Source of the DNA: a virus
Strand: one strand, 5' to 3'
Length of the DNA stretch: 64,000 bases
IMG/VR virus record: IMGVR_UViG_3300019762_000001
Span: 1 to 64,000 of that record
The notes beneath the pieces are model-generated. The model was not told where the DNA came from. It saw nothing but the letters and a program-made list of their open reading frames with translations, and searched no databases. Every line of letters starts with the position of its first letter. Within the stretch, counting starts at the first letter, position 1. The position numbers and the translations under genes are program-made. Of the stretch, positions 40,210 through 48,390 are shown one piece after another.

Positions 40210-41638
40210 GATCCCCTCCTTTCTTTATCTTATCGTTACCCTCATCCGAGGTATTATAACCAGATAGTTTATCACCTGAGAATCCAGCCCAGTTCTCATT
40301 CCAAAGTTTCCTTTGATCAGAGGTAAACTCTGTCATAACCTGTGTAGCTTCTTTTACCATGAATAGAGCTCTTCCCTCCTGGAGTCCATCTCGTTGCTCT
40401 ATTAGTTCCATCCTCATTACACCCTGCTCAACTTCTTCTTCAGATCTGTTTAGTCCGAACATAGCATGTACATGTCTACCGATCTCTGTACACTTTGCTA
40501 AGTCATTTGATTCATACCTTGTTGCCCGTTTTTTGTAAGCATCTGCTTTAACATGATGAGGTGTCCAGGTATGTATGATATCTCGTTCATTGGCTAAGTT
40601 AGCTATATCCAGGTAAGCATCTGAGATACGATTATGGTCATCTATCTTTCCAGATATAGCAGCCATAAGCCCAAGGTAGTCAATGATTAGTATTTCTGGT
40701 TCAAAGTTGTTTTCCCTTTTCTGCTCATCGAGTACTGCCCTAAAGTCATTAGCTGTACTAAATGCTGGCATCCTTTTGATAAATACTTCTCCACCTAGCC
40801 TTTTATATTTACGTAACCTTTTCTGTACTTCTTTATCGTATTGGCCACTCATTAATTCACGTTTGTTTTTATTCATGATGGATTGTTCCAAACGTAAGGT
40901 AAATCCATCCTGGCCATTCTCAAGGTCAAATACTGCTATCTTATACTTCCTCTTGAGATAACCCCGGATAATATTAACCATTGCCCCCGTCTTAAACTTC
41001 TTTGGCCTATCGACTATTACTATGATAGAACCCCTTTCATAGCCACCGGCATTGGTTAGGTCGTTTATTTGCTTGAACGGAGTTGGTATAATAACTCCCT
41101 CTGTTTGCCTTTCAGCCTGACGATTCTTGATATCCTTGATTAGATAAGTTCCCTCATCTTTTTTCTGTTTAAGCTTTGGAGCAACAGCTTTTTGTACTTT
41201 CTGAGATAGCTGGCTATACTCGTGGTAATTGGTTAGATCCGCATTTTCTACTAAGTCTTTTAGCTCAACAAATTGAGCAAACTTTTCAGCTTTCTTTAGA
41301 ATCTCTAGACCATCTTCTGCGTGCTTAGAGTATAAATCTTTAACTATACCATTTATCTCACTAGTATCTTCCTTAGTTAAATGCTCAGCATATTCCTGCA
41401 TTAAGTAAACTTCTCTTAATTCCTCTAAGAGAATGGATTTACTTGGGATCTTTCTGTTTTTCTTAAAATACTTCTTTAGTGCATAGGCAATTATATTGTG
41501 TTGTAATAAAGTAAAATAATGATACTCATAAAGAGCTACCACTTTAGGGCCTAATACCCTGTCAGTTAAAGTAAACCTTAATAAGTCTTCTTGGAATTCC
41601 GAGGTAAACTCGAATTTAATTCCCTTATTTTTAGCCAT
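40202..41638 (-). CDS. dnaB: Replicative DNA helicase, DnaB-like, with unusual P-loop
   Basis: The 478-residue protein has an N-terminal helical domain (to about 160) and a RecA-like C-terminal domain: FDLENGQDGFTLRL, EILIIDYLGLM (Walker B) and SNDLAKCTEIGRHVH (near motif H4). Walker A reads DRPKKFKTG (K216, T217): Lys-Thr are kept but the Gly before Lys is Phe and the loop is changed. It is the first gene of the replication run, facing the divergent sigma-like gene. Confidence 0.85.
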   Translation of the reverse strand: MAKNKGIKFEFTSEFQEDLLRFTLTDRVLGPKVVALYEYHYFTLLQHNIIAYALKKYFKKNRKIPSKSILLEELREVYLMQEYAEHLTKEDTSEINGIVKDLYSKHAEDGLEILKKAEKFAQFVELKDLVENADLTNYHEYSQLSQKVQKAVAPKLKQKKDEGTYLIKDIKNRQAERQTEGVIIPTPFKQINDLTNAGGYERGSIIVIVDRPKKFKTGAMVNIIRGYLKRKYKIAVFDLENGQDGFTLRLEQSIMNKNKRELMSGQYDKEVQKRLRKYKRLGGEVFIKRMPAFSTANDFRAVLDEQKRENNFEPEILIIDYLGLMAAISGKIDDHNRISDAYLDIANLANERDIIHTWTPHHVKADAYKKRATRYESNDLAKCTEIGRHVHAMFGLNRSEEEVEQGVMRMELIEQRDGLQEGRALFMVKEATQVMTEFTSDQRKLWNENWAGFSGDKLSGYNTSDEGNDKIKKGGDLG

Positions 41639-41697
41639 GTTTTAATAGTTTAGTATTGCAGTATCATAATAGTATTCCTGGATTTAGTATATATTCC

Positions 41698-41712
41698 TAC
41701 TGGAGTCCAGTA
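41698..41712. promoter_or_regulatory. 15-bp palindrome in the divergent control region
   Basis: TACTGGAGTCCAGTA is a perfect inverted repeat of 7 bp around a central G, 60 bases from the helicase start and 125 from the sigma-like start. It lies in the only divergent gene gap, where a dimeric regulator could bind to control both sides. An origin element is another possibility. Confidence 0.5.
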
Positions 41713-41750
41713 AGTTAGCTATAGGTAGATTCAATTTATACCCTGTAATT

Positions 41751-41781
41751 CTTTTTTACTTGAGAATTTTAGATATATTTG
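41751..41781 (+). promoter_or_regulatory. Plus-strand Bacteroidetes-type promoter
   Basis: TATATTTG (41774-41781) followed by TAAAG, with a T-run at the -33 position (41752-41757), points to the plus-strand gene at 41837. The leader is A-rich (AATAAACAAACA), as in the other early genes. Confidence 0.7.
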
Positions 41782-41836
41782 TAAAGTTATTAATAAACAA
41801 ACATATGCTTATATAGTATATAAAACTAAAGTTATT

Positions 41837-42478
41837 ATGGAATTACATCGATTAAAGCCCCTTAAGGATGGCTTCCCAGAAGAGCTCTTCAATAAGATCT
41901 ATCTGGAAGTTCAACCCCTTAAGCACAAACTAATCTCTGGCATAGACTGCAGGAGATTGGGAGTTTCAAAGGATATAGTTGAATCCTGGTTTGATGATAA
42001 AATACTTTATGTGTTTAATAAGTATTTTGATGAGAAGCCGGACACAATAAAAGGCTATGTGCTTAGCTCCCTATCAACATTTAAGTATAGGGTTTTGAGA
42101 AAAGCCTACCAGGCGGATATTCATGAGAATTTGGTAGAGCTAGAGGGTGAGAAAGAACTCATTAATATTATACCAGATGAAAGTGAGATGAATGAAGCGG
42201 AGTTATTCTTAGAGTTAGCCCATTCCTTTATGCAGAAGGCATTAACCGAGGATGCTTTATTGGTTTATGAACTCCAATTAAATCCCCCACCGTTTATTTT
42301 AAAACGGCTAAAAAACCCAAACTCAAGGATACCAACTTGTTTATTGTCGGATTTCTTGGGTTTGGGCGATAGTAGAGATTCTTTAGATTACGTTAATAGC
42401 TTGAGGGAGGAAATTACCATGGCTATAAAACAAGCTAGGGAGTACTTTAAAGAATCTGGTGTTTGCTTAGTTGAGTAA
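41837..42478 (+). CDS. Divergent sigma-factor-like protein
   Basis: This 213-residue protein is the only plus-strand gene. Residues about 52-90 (WFDDKILYVFNKYFDEK, GYVLSSLSTFKYRVLRKAYQ) resemble sigma region 2: a core-binding helix, then a basic helix. Acidic residues follow at about 100-120, and ALTEDALLVYELQLN then LLSDFLGLGDSRDSLDYVNSLREEI resemble a short region 4-like HTH. The order and size recall T4 gp55, the late-gene sigma. No identity search is possible, so the assignment rests on fold-like pattern and position. Confidence 0.55.
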   Translation: MELHRLKPLKDGFPEELFNKIYLEVQPLKHKLISGIDCRRLGVSKDIVESWFDDKILYVFNKYFDEKPDTIKGYVLSSLSTFKYRVLRKAYQADIHENLVELEGEKELINIIPDESEMNEAELFLELAHSFMQKALTEDALLVYELQLNPPPFILKRLKNPNSRIPTCLLSDFLGLGDSRDSLDYVNSLREEITMAIKQAREYFKESGVCLVE

Positions 42479-42481
42479 CCC

Positions 42482-44227
42482 CTAATATCTTTGGACTACT
42501 CTTACTACGGTTATGGTAGATGGGTCTTCTTTAGCTGATATTTGGATTAAAGCCGTCCTATCTACTCTAAGTGGATTAGATGTTATAGAGAATGTTATTC
42601 GGGGTTGGCCCGGTAAACCCCAAGCCCAGCTTACCCAGCCTGGTGCATTGAATGTACCATCTGGGTTTGGTGGGTAGGTAATAACTGGGGAATTAACTCC
42701 TCGGTCTGACCCAATAACATCGATATCGATGATGTTACCGTAGTGAGCCCCTCTATCAAATACAAAATCCCCTGGGGTAGCTGTAATAAATAGGGATGAT
42801 GATTCTTGTTTTACTGCTATATCCAGGGTAATAGATGGATCATCAGTAGACCTAATCGTTATTACTCCCCCTATGCCAGCTTTACCCGAGTTTGGAGTAG
42901 TTGGTATTACCTCAAGTGTATCACCTGTATTATAGTCTGTATCTAAGCTTTTATCTAGAGTTATAAATACTGGCTTAGCTATCACTCGCCATTTTTGGGT
43001 ATCACCACCGGTTACGCTTAAGGTGATTGTTTTAGGGAGCCCTGGTACAGCCTCAAATTCTAGCAGGTTTGAAGAAGTAGCTAAAGTAACAGGGTCTGGT
43101 AATGGGTTTGGAGTCCCAATTGGTGAAAAATTGTCAATAACCCATTGTTGTATATTTGCTATGAGGTCCGAGTGTTGCTTATTAATTTGAGCCCTGGTAT
43201 ATACATCATCAGAGTTAGCCTTCCTATCAACTGAGCTCCTTAAAAAATCCAGTTGCTTATGTATATAAGTATGTGCCGGTACCCATTTCTCAAGGTTATA
43301 AGCCAAGGAGATAGCCCCAGCAGGTCCTGTTAATTCTAACTTACCATAGTTAACCCCTGTACCCCCCAGTTTATCTAAGTTACCACCTATGGATAGATAT
43401 ACAAGTTTAGATGTATTGTTTACTAAGAATATAACAGTGTTAGCTCTAAGGTTAAAGCTATCAGCTACTATATTTTCTATAACACTATTTGTGGCTATAC
43501 TGGGGGGCAATTTAAAGATATTACCATCATCTCCTATAGTAAGGGTTTTAGTAGCTGAATCATAGGTACAAGTGCCCTCAGATTCTGTATTAGTTACTCC
43601 CTGATATAGGTTATAGGTTTTACCGTTAAGGGGTTGAGTTATAGCAGAACTTTGTATATCCTTCTCAAGTTTTGAAAGCCTGCCAGCATCTGAGAATTCC
43701 GGAGTTACTTCTGGGTGATAGAAAATTTGGTCGATAGTGTTTGCTCCTGCTGGTACATCTATTACACCAAGTACTACTTGAGAAAGTGGACTAGTGTACG
43801 CAGGGGCTACTGGTGTATCTGCTGGAGTACCCTTTATTACTAAGTAAGTTGGGGGGTTTACTCCAGGTATGTTGTCTTTATATAGGTGTTCTAATACCAC
43901 TATATCCCTACGACCTTTAGTATCTGTGTTATAGTCTATCACAAGAGAGGCTATACTAACCTCTCCCTCTTCGTGGATGATAGTACCTTGGGGAGTTATT
44001 GATATCCCGGTTCTATCACTTAATAGCCCATCTTTGGTTTTTATTATGACACCAGTGCTATCATGTGAGAGTTTAAAAGATATCTTACCCCCCACTGGAG
44101 TACCAGGTTTTATAGTGTCAAAACCACGATATCTACCTGGGGGCATTATACCAGACCTCTCTAATAGCCTATCCCAGGATAATACCGGATCTTTATACTT
44201 ACTGAATTGCCTTGAATTGGTTGACAT
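42482..44227 (-). CDS. Fibre protein with BACON-like repeats
   Basis: The N-terminal 330 residues are fibre-like (SRQFSKYKDPVLSWDRLL start, Gly/Thr-rich strands, and a coiled segment near 325-360). The C-terminal 190 residues hold two beta-sandwich repeats of BACON type: KWRVIAKPVFITLDKS to ITLDIAVKQESS, and the last ends SAKEDPSTITVVRVVQRY. BACON domains bind carbohydrates or mucin in Bacteroidetes enzymes and occur in gut phages of the crAss type. A receptor or mucin-binding role is likely. Its stop is 3 bases from the convergent sigma-like gene. Confidence 0.7.
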   Translation of the reverse strand: MSTNSRQFSKYKDPVLSWDRLLERSGIMPPGRYRGFDTIKPGTPVGGKISFKLSHDSTGVIIKTKDGLLSDRTGISITPQGTIIHEEGEVSIASLVIDYNTDTKGRRDIVVLEHLYKDNIPGVNPPTYLVIKGTPADTPVAPAYTSPLSQVVLGVIDVPAGANTIDQIFYHPEVTPEFSDAGRLSKLEKDIQSSAITQPLNGKTYNLYQGVTNTESEGTCTYDSATKTLTIGDDGNIFKLPPSIATNSVIENIVADSFNLRANTVIFLVNNTSKLVYLSIGGNLDKLGGTGVNYGKLELTGPAGAISLAYNLEKWVPAHTYIHKQLDFLRSSVDRKANSDDVYTRAQINKQHSDLIANIQQWVIDNFSPIGTPNPLPDPVTLATSSNLLEFEAVPGLPKTITLSVTGGDTQKWRVIAKPVFITLDKSLDTDYNTGDTLEVIPTTPNSGKAGIGGVITIRSTDDPSITLDIAVKQESSSLFITATPGDFVFDRGAHYGNIIDIDVIGSDRGVNSPVITYPPNPDGTFNAPGWVSWAWGLPGQPRITFSITSNPLRVDRTALIQISAKEDPSTITVVRVVQRY

Positions 44228-44490
44228 TATTTAGAAGTTTTAAATAGTTTCTTTATAAGTTTCTTTAATAGTTTGTAGAGTTCTCCTACCAAAATACCCA
44301 CTAATGAACCAACAGCTGCTAGTATTATAGTATCGGTTAGCCCAGGTACTGTGATTTCTAGTAGGATTACTTTGTGACTGACCCCATACAGTACACCGCC
44401 TACCCCGCCGGAGCTGGATAGGAAATGTTTCTGTATTGCAGGGTATAGTTTTTCTGATAGTGGTTCTAAGAATCGGATTATTGAGTCCAT
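44227..44490 (-). CDS. Small membrane protein, holin-like
   Basis: A hydrophobic helix at about residues 48-68 (LTDTIILAAVGSLVGILVGEL) and a Lys-rich amphipathic C-terminus (KKLIKKLFKTSK) match the plan of many holins. An N-terminal amphipathic region precedes it. It shares one base with the fibre gene start and is transcribed from the same promoter region as 44563. Confidence 0.55.
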   Translation of the reverse strand: MDSIIRFLEPLSEKLYPAIQKHFLSSSGGVGGVLYGVSHKVILLEITVPGLTDTIILAAVGSLVGILVGELYKLLKKLIKKLFKTSK

Positions 44491-44508
44491 GTAGAGAGCG
44501 TTAAGAAG

Positions 44509-44528
44509 TTATGTATACTAATACATAA
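44509..44528. promoter_or_regulatory. Inverted repeat upstream of the holin-like gene
   Basis: TTATGTAT-ACTA-ATACATAA is a perfect 8-bp inverted repeat with a 4-base loop, centred 28 bases above the 44490 start in a 72-base gap. A regulator site or an AT-rich hairpin are both possible. Confidence 0.5.
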
Positions 44529-44562
44529 TTGAGATTGTATTACTAGGCTTTATTGTGTAGCT

Positions 44563-45324
44563 TTAATCATTAAATACAAATTCTATTTTAGGTACATAGT
44601 AGGAACCCCTTTGTATCACCTCCACATCAAGTGAGTGATACCCGGTAGTAATCCTTGTATATCCCGATCCCTCTATCATACCCACTGGGGCTAAAAACAT
44701 ACTTGTCTTTGTCCTAAGGGTAGAAGCTTGCACGGTAGTAGTGGTTTTTCCGGGTGTGTTAGCTGGCATTGAAACTATGAAAGGTTGTATTGGGGTAACT
44801 TCCATTACTGCCTCTCCATACATCCCAGAAGGTGATGCTGTGGCGTAAAAAAGAGAATACCAGGCAGTACCAGTTTGATCTGTACTTGTAGCTCTTGAGA
44901 AATGTATGGTGATATCTACTGTAGTAGCTGAGGGTGGAATTGTTGGGATATTAAAGGATATTAATCTGTCAAGCTCTGTACTACCGGCATAGCCAAATCC
45001 AACATTTGGCATCTCAGCGGTTAATGGAGCCCTAGTAGTTGTCTTACCACCAAGTTGCTCTCGTCTAAAGTAATAGTTAGTAGGTGGTGGGTATATAGCT
45101 GAAACATAGTTCCTAAATTCAGATAGCCAATGTCCATCCTTAGCATAGGTGGGGTCAAATCCTGTATCACCAGCCTCAGTAAAACAATCTTCTAATGAGA
45201 ATGGAGCAGTAAGGCCTAGCTCTGTTCCCACCACGCTTAGAGTAACTATTGGATTATCTGGTACCTGAGCAAACAGCCCAATACTTAGTATCAGGCTGAT
45301 TAATAGAGTTTGTAGCTTTTTCAT
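44563..45324 (-). CDS. Secreted fibre-like protein with signal peptide
   Basis: The N-terminus MKKLQTLLISLILSIGLFAQ is a classic Sec signal peptide: Lys/Lys, a Leu/Ile core and a small residue before Gln. The mature part is a 235-residue beta-rich domain with GYHSLDVEVIQRG near the end. No enzyme motif seen. A signal peptide is not expected on a virion protein, so this protein may go to the host periplasm or surface before assembly. Its gene is 3 bases from the fibre gene at 45327. Confidence 0.6.
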   Translation of the reverse strand: MKKLQTLLISLILSIGLFAQVPDNPIVTLSVVGTELGLTAPFSLEDCFTEAGDTGFDPTYAKDGHWLSEFRNYVSAIYPPPTNYYFRREQLGGKTTTRAPLTAEMPNVGFGYAGSTELDRLISFNIPTIPPSATTVDITIHFSRATSTDQTGTAWYSLFYATASPSGMYGEAVMEVTPIQPFIVSMPANTPGKTTTTVQASTLRTKTSMFLAPVGMIEGSGYTRITTGYHSLDVEVIQRGSYYVPKIEFVFND

Positions 45325-45326
45325 AG

Positions 45327-47633
45327 TTAGTTTAGTTTTCCATTGTTAGCTTTCATAAACTGCTGATCCCAGTATCCCTCCCCTCCATAGGGTAGTATCT
45401 CAGAGTTTTGGTTAGACTGGGGTACTTGTAAGATATCTTCTAATCTTTGTAATCTTTCTTCTAAGCTAGTAACCTTTTGTTTAAGTTTAGCATTATTATA
45501 CTGCATACTATCCTTGAGTTGTTCTAGCCGAGCAACTTTAGCACATAGAAGATCTATATAATTAACTGTCTTAGTTTTCATTGAATCTTGTAGAGTTAAC
45601 ACTAATTCAGGGTGAGTAAGAAGTATAGAATCAGCAACCACACCCACACGTCTTCTATCTGGGCTAGAATTCATGTGAAATTGTTTAATCTCAATCTTAT
45701 CGTAGGATTCTAGATTTTCAATATCTTTGATATCATGTTTAAGTCTGATATCTGAAGCTGTTGTAGATACATCTAATGCAGTAACTGTACCACTAGCTAC
45801 TATATTGCCAATTACATCTATACCGCTATCATCTATAGTAACTAATCCTTTTGAACCAGATGTTTCGTTGAGATTCTTGGTTATTCTTAATGCACCATTA
45901 ACATTATCTATTCCTATATTAGAGTTGTTGCCATGAGAAAATATCATACCTGGTGTATCTGATGTGCCATTGTTCATTTGTACATTGCCACTATCCCTGA
46001 AACTCCAGGCTGATCCATTTCCTACTATTACCCCATCACTAAAACTACCGCTACCTGTTACTTCGTGATTACCTGTTGTTTTAGTACCTAGTAGGGTTGT
46101 TTCAAATTTTAGGTCGCCTAAACCATATAACTGTTGATAAGTATTTGGAGTAAAGAGAGCCCCCAATCTACCCGAAATATTATCATATACTTGAAATGAT
46201 TTACCACCCGCTAAATCTTCAAGAGATAGATTAGTGCCACCAAGTGTACCTCGTTGCTTGAAATCCCAAGCTCGTTCAATATCCAGCTTAAGGACACTAA
46301 CACCATCACCTGTTGCACTAAAACTACCACTGCTAGCATTAATATCACCGCCAACTGCTATATCGCCTGTTATATCTATGCCGCTAGAAGATAGTGTTTG
46401 AACATCAGTCCCGCCAATATTTAGGTTTAGCTCAGAATTTGAGTGATTATATTCTAGATAAGCATCTAATCCACTTGATCCAAATGAAACTCTCCCGATA
46501 GAAGAATTCCCACTCTGGATAGCTATCCCGGCATTACCAGAGTTTACAATTGATACCTGTTTTAAAGAAGTCCAAGATGGGGGGTTTATGCCCCCTATAA
46601 TAACATTGCCACTAAACATACCACTACCCCCTGTAAAGTTACGAGAATCATCTATTGCTAGATTTCCCCCTACAGAGTAAGATTGAGCATTCCAGGGAGT
46701 TGTATTGTTGTTTGAGTTTTCTGAATGATAAAATTCCTTCCATGCCCCCCACGATGAACCATTATCGCCACTGTACCTCTTCCAAATACCTCCGCCTCTG
46801 GAATCAGAAGCGTAGAATATCTGATGTATCTCATTAGGATCATACCCTCTATATACATTCATAGTATGGCCATTATTAATAACCACAGGACTATCCCCTG
46901 TTGTTGAAGTACTAATCTGGTAATTACCAAGAGCTGTAACATCATTAATATTACCAGACGCAATACCCCTAAAATATTGAACGTTGGTTAAAGCCCCAAG
47001 GGTATTAAGTTCAGTTGTTGTAGAGTAATTTGGTTTATCGTTTAACCAGATTGGGTCTGTTTCTGAAAGATTAGCTTGTGTAAGAACTTCACTATATCCC
47101 GAAGAAGCACTTCCCACTTCTACCTTATCATTATCCTGACTTATCCTTAGAGCTAAGCTAGTACTTCCCCCATTATTATTAGCTAAGTAGGTAGTTCCGT
47201 CAGACCCAGTTGATAATACCGATTTATAGTTGGTAGGCCCCACAGTACGGGATTGGGCTATCTCTGAGTAGTCAGTGCCCTTTGACACCCCTATTCTATC
47301 ATGGAAGTAAGTTAATCCCCCGAAATGGGTTAATCCAGTAAAACTTTTATTACCTGTTAGAGTTTCTACACCATCCAGGGTTACATAGTTTGATAGGTCC
47401 CCAATAACATTTACCCACTGTGTACCATCTGACATATATAAGATATGGTTAGATGATACATAGAAGCTACCTGGTAATCCCACGGTGGGAGGGGTAGCGG
47501 AAGCTAATGGTACAACCCTAAACTCATAGGCTTTTAGTTTTTCATAGTATTCCCAGCCTTGCTGAGCATATACACTATTGATGGTGGCAATAAGAGCCAC
47601 CATTAAAATCAGTAATCTTTTCATCTGTTTCAT
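45327..47633 (-). CDS. Tail fibre with S74 chaperone domain and signal peptide
   Basis: The N-terminus MKQMKRLLILMVALIATINSVYA is a strong Sec signal peptide ending in A-x-A-like residues before QQGW. Repeats of the 'GSFYV....ILYMSDGTQWV' module are followed by a pyocin-knob-like segment (VYRGYDPNEIHQIFY, SSWGAWKEFYHSE). The C-terminus holds SDIRLKHDIKDI, the S74 endosialidase-type autoproteolytic chaperone with the Ser-Lys dyad, then a coiled coil (VARLEQLKDSM, KVTSLEERLQRLEDIL). A 768-residue receptor-binding fibre is likely. Confidence 0.75.
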   Translation of the reverse strand: MKQMKRLLILMVALIATINSVYAQQGWEYYEKLKAYEFRVVPLASATPPTVGLPGSFYVSSNHILYMSDGTQWVNVIGDLSNYVTLDGVETLTGNKSFTGLTHFGGLTYFHDRIGVSKGTDYSEIAQSRTVGPTNYKSVLSTGSDGTTYLANNNGGSTSLALRISQDNDKVEVGSASSGYSEVLTQANLSETDPIWLNDKPNYSTTTELNTLGALTNVQYFRGIASGNINDVTALGNYQISTSTTGDSPVVINNGHTMNVYRGYDPNEIHQIFYASDSRGGGIWKRYSGDNGSSWGAWKEFYHSENSNNNTTPWNAQSYSVGGNLAIDDSRNFTGGSGMFSGNVIIGGINPPSWTSLKQVSIVNSGNAGIAIQSGNSSIGRVSFGSSGLDAYLEYNHSNSELNLNIGGTDVQTLSSSGIDITGDIAVGGDINASSGSFSATGDGVSVLKLDIERAWDFKQRGTLGGTNLSLEDLAGGKSFQVYDNISGRLGALFTPNTYQQLYGLGDLKFETTLLGTKTTGNHEVTGSGSFSDGVIVGNGSAWSFRDSGNVQMNNGTSDTPGMIFSHGNNSNIGIDNVNGALRITKNLNETSGSKGLVTIDDSGIDVIGNIVASGTVTALDVSTTASDIRLKHDIKDIENLESYDKIEIKQFHMNSSPDRRRVGVVADSILLTHPELVLTLQDSMKTKTVNYIDLLCAKVARLEQLKDSMQYNNAKLKQKVTSLEERLQRLEDILQVPQSNQNSEILPYGGEGYWDQQFMKANNGKLN

Positions 47634-47637
47634 GTTT

Positions 47638-48387
47638 TTAAAGTTGAGAATTTATTCTGTAATATAAAGTTCCATTTGGGTATCTCGTTGGGGGCATAAA
47701 TATGAATTTACCTATTTCTTTAGTTCCAAAACCCCAACCAGATCTAACCTTAGTCCCATCGGTAGCAGCATACTCTACCACCTCTATGTAATACCTATCA
47801 TTGGTTTGTCCCACTACAGTAACCTCTGTGTCTCCAGATATGGCTTTAGGGGTTATAGCCAATTGATTTTTTATATGGTTTACATCACTATCTACTTCAG
47901 GCTTACTATACACGTTTAGGTTTGTCCTAGCCACAGCCCTATCCGGTAAGTCCCCTAGGTTATTAGCTTTCTTTACATAGTCAGTTAGAGAAAAGTCTAT
48001 ACCCTCTTGCTCTGCTAACTTGTAAAATATATCGTTTGTCTTATCATACCTGTATATAGCCCAACCGGCATTAACAGTCGGATCATCAGAAGCATCCTGG
48101 ACAAATACGTTTTCCCCATTGGTTATATTAGCTTTATCCGCATCTCTCTCAGGGATATCTGGATAACCTTTATCTGCTGCCAAATGTAGATTGATACCAT
48201 TTAGTAGTACCTGCTTAGTAATATTCTTATTTACCCCTGCTTGTACTATGGTTAGTATATCCGGATCCTCAAAGGTATCAGCTGAGGGTAATTCTGATAT
48301 TCTAACCCTATTTAGGGATTGTTGTAGGGTATTAACTCGGTTAGTTAAGTTCTGTACCTGTAGTTCTAATTCTGCGTTACTGGCCAT
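47638..48387 (-). CDS. Fibre connector / trimeric fibre protein, 249 aa
   Basis: Residues 1-30 are a heptad-rich coil (AELELQVQNLTNRVNTLQQSL). After an 'ERDADKANIT...VFVQDA...GWAIYRYD' module the C-terminal 90 residues are strand-rich. It lies between the tail protein I gene and the S74 fibre gene, and probably links fibres to the baseplate. No exact family. Confidence 0.65.
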   Translation of the reverse strand: MASNAELELQVQNLTNRVNTLQQSLNRVRISELPSADTFEDPDILTIVQAGVNKNITKQVLLNGINLHLAADKGYPDIPERDADKANITNGENVFVQDASDDPTVNAGWAIYRYDKTNDIFYKLAEQEGIDFSLTDYVKKANNLGDLPDRAVARTNLNVYSKPEVDSDVNHIKNQLAITPKAISGDTEVTVVGQTNDRYYIEVVEYAATDGTKVRSGWGFGTKEIGKFIFMPPTRYPNGTLYYRINSQL

Positions 48388-48390
48388 GGT

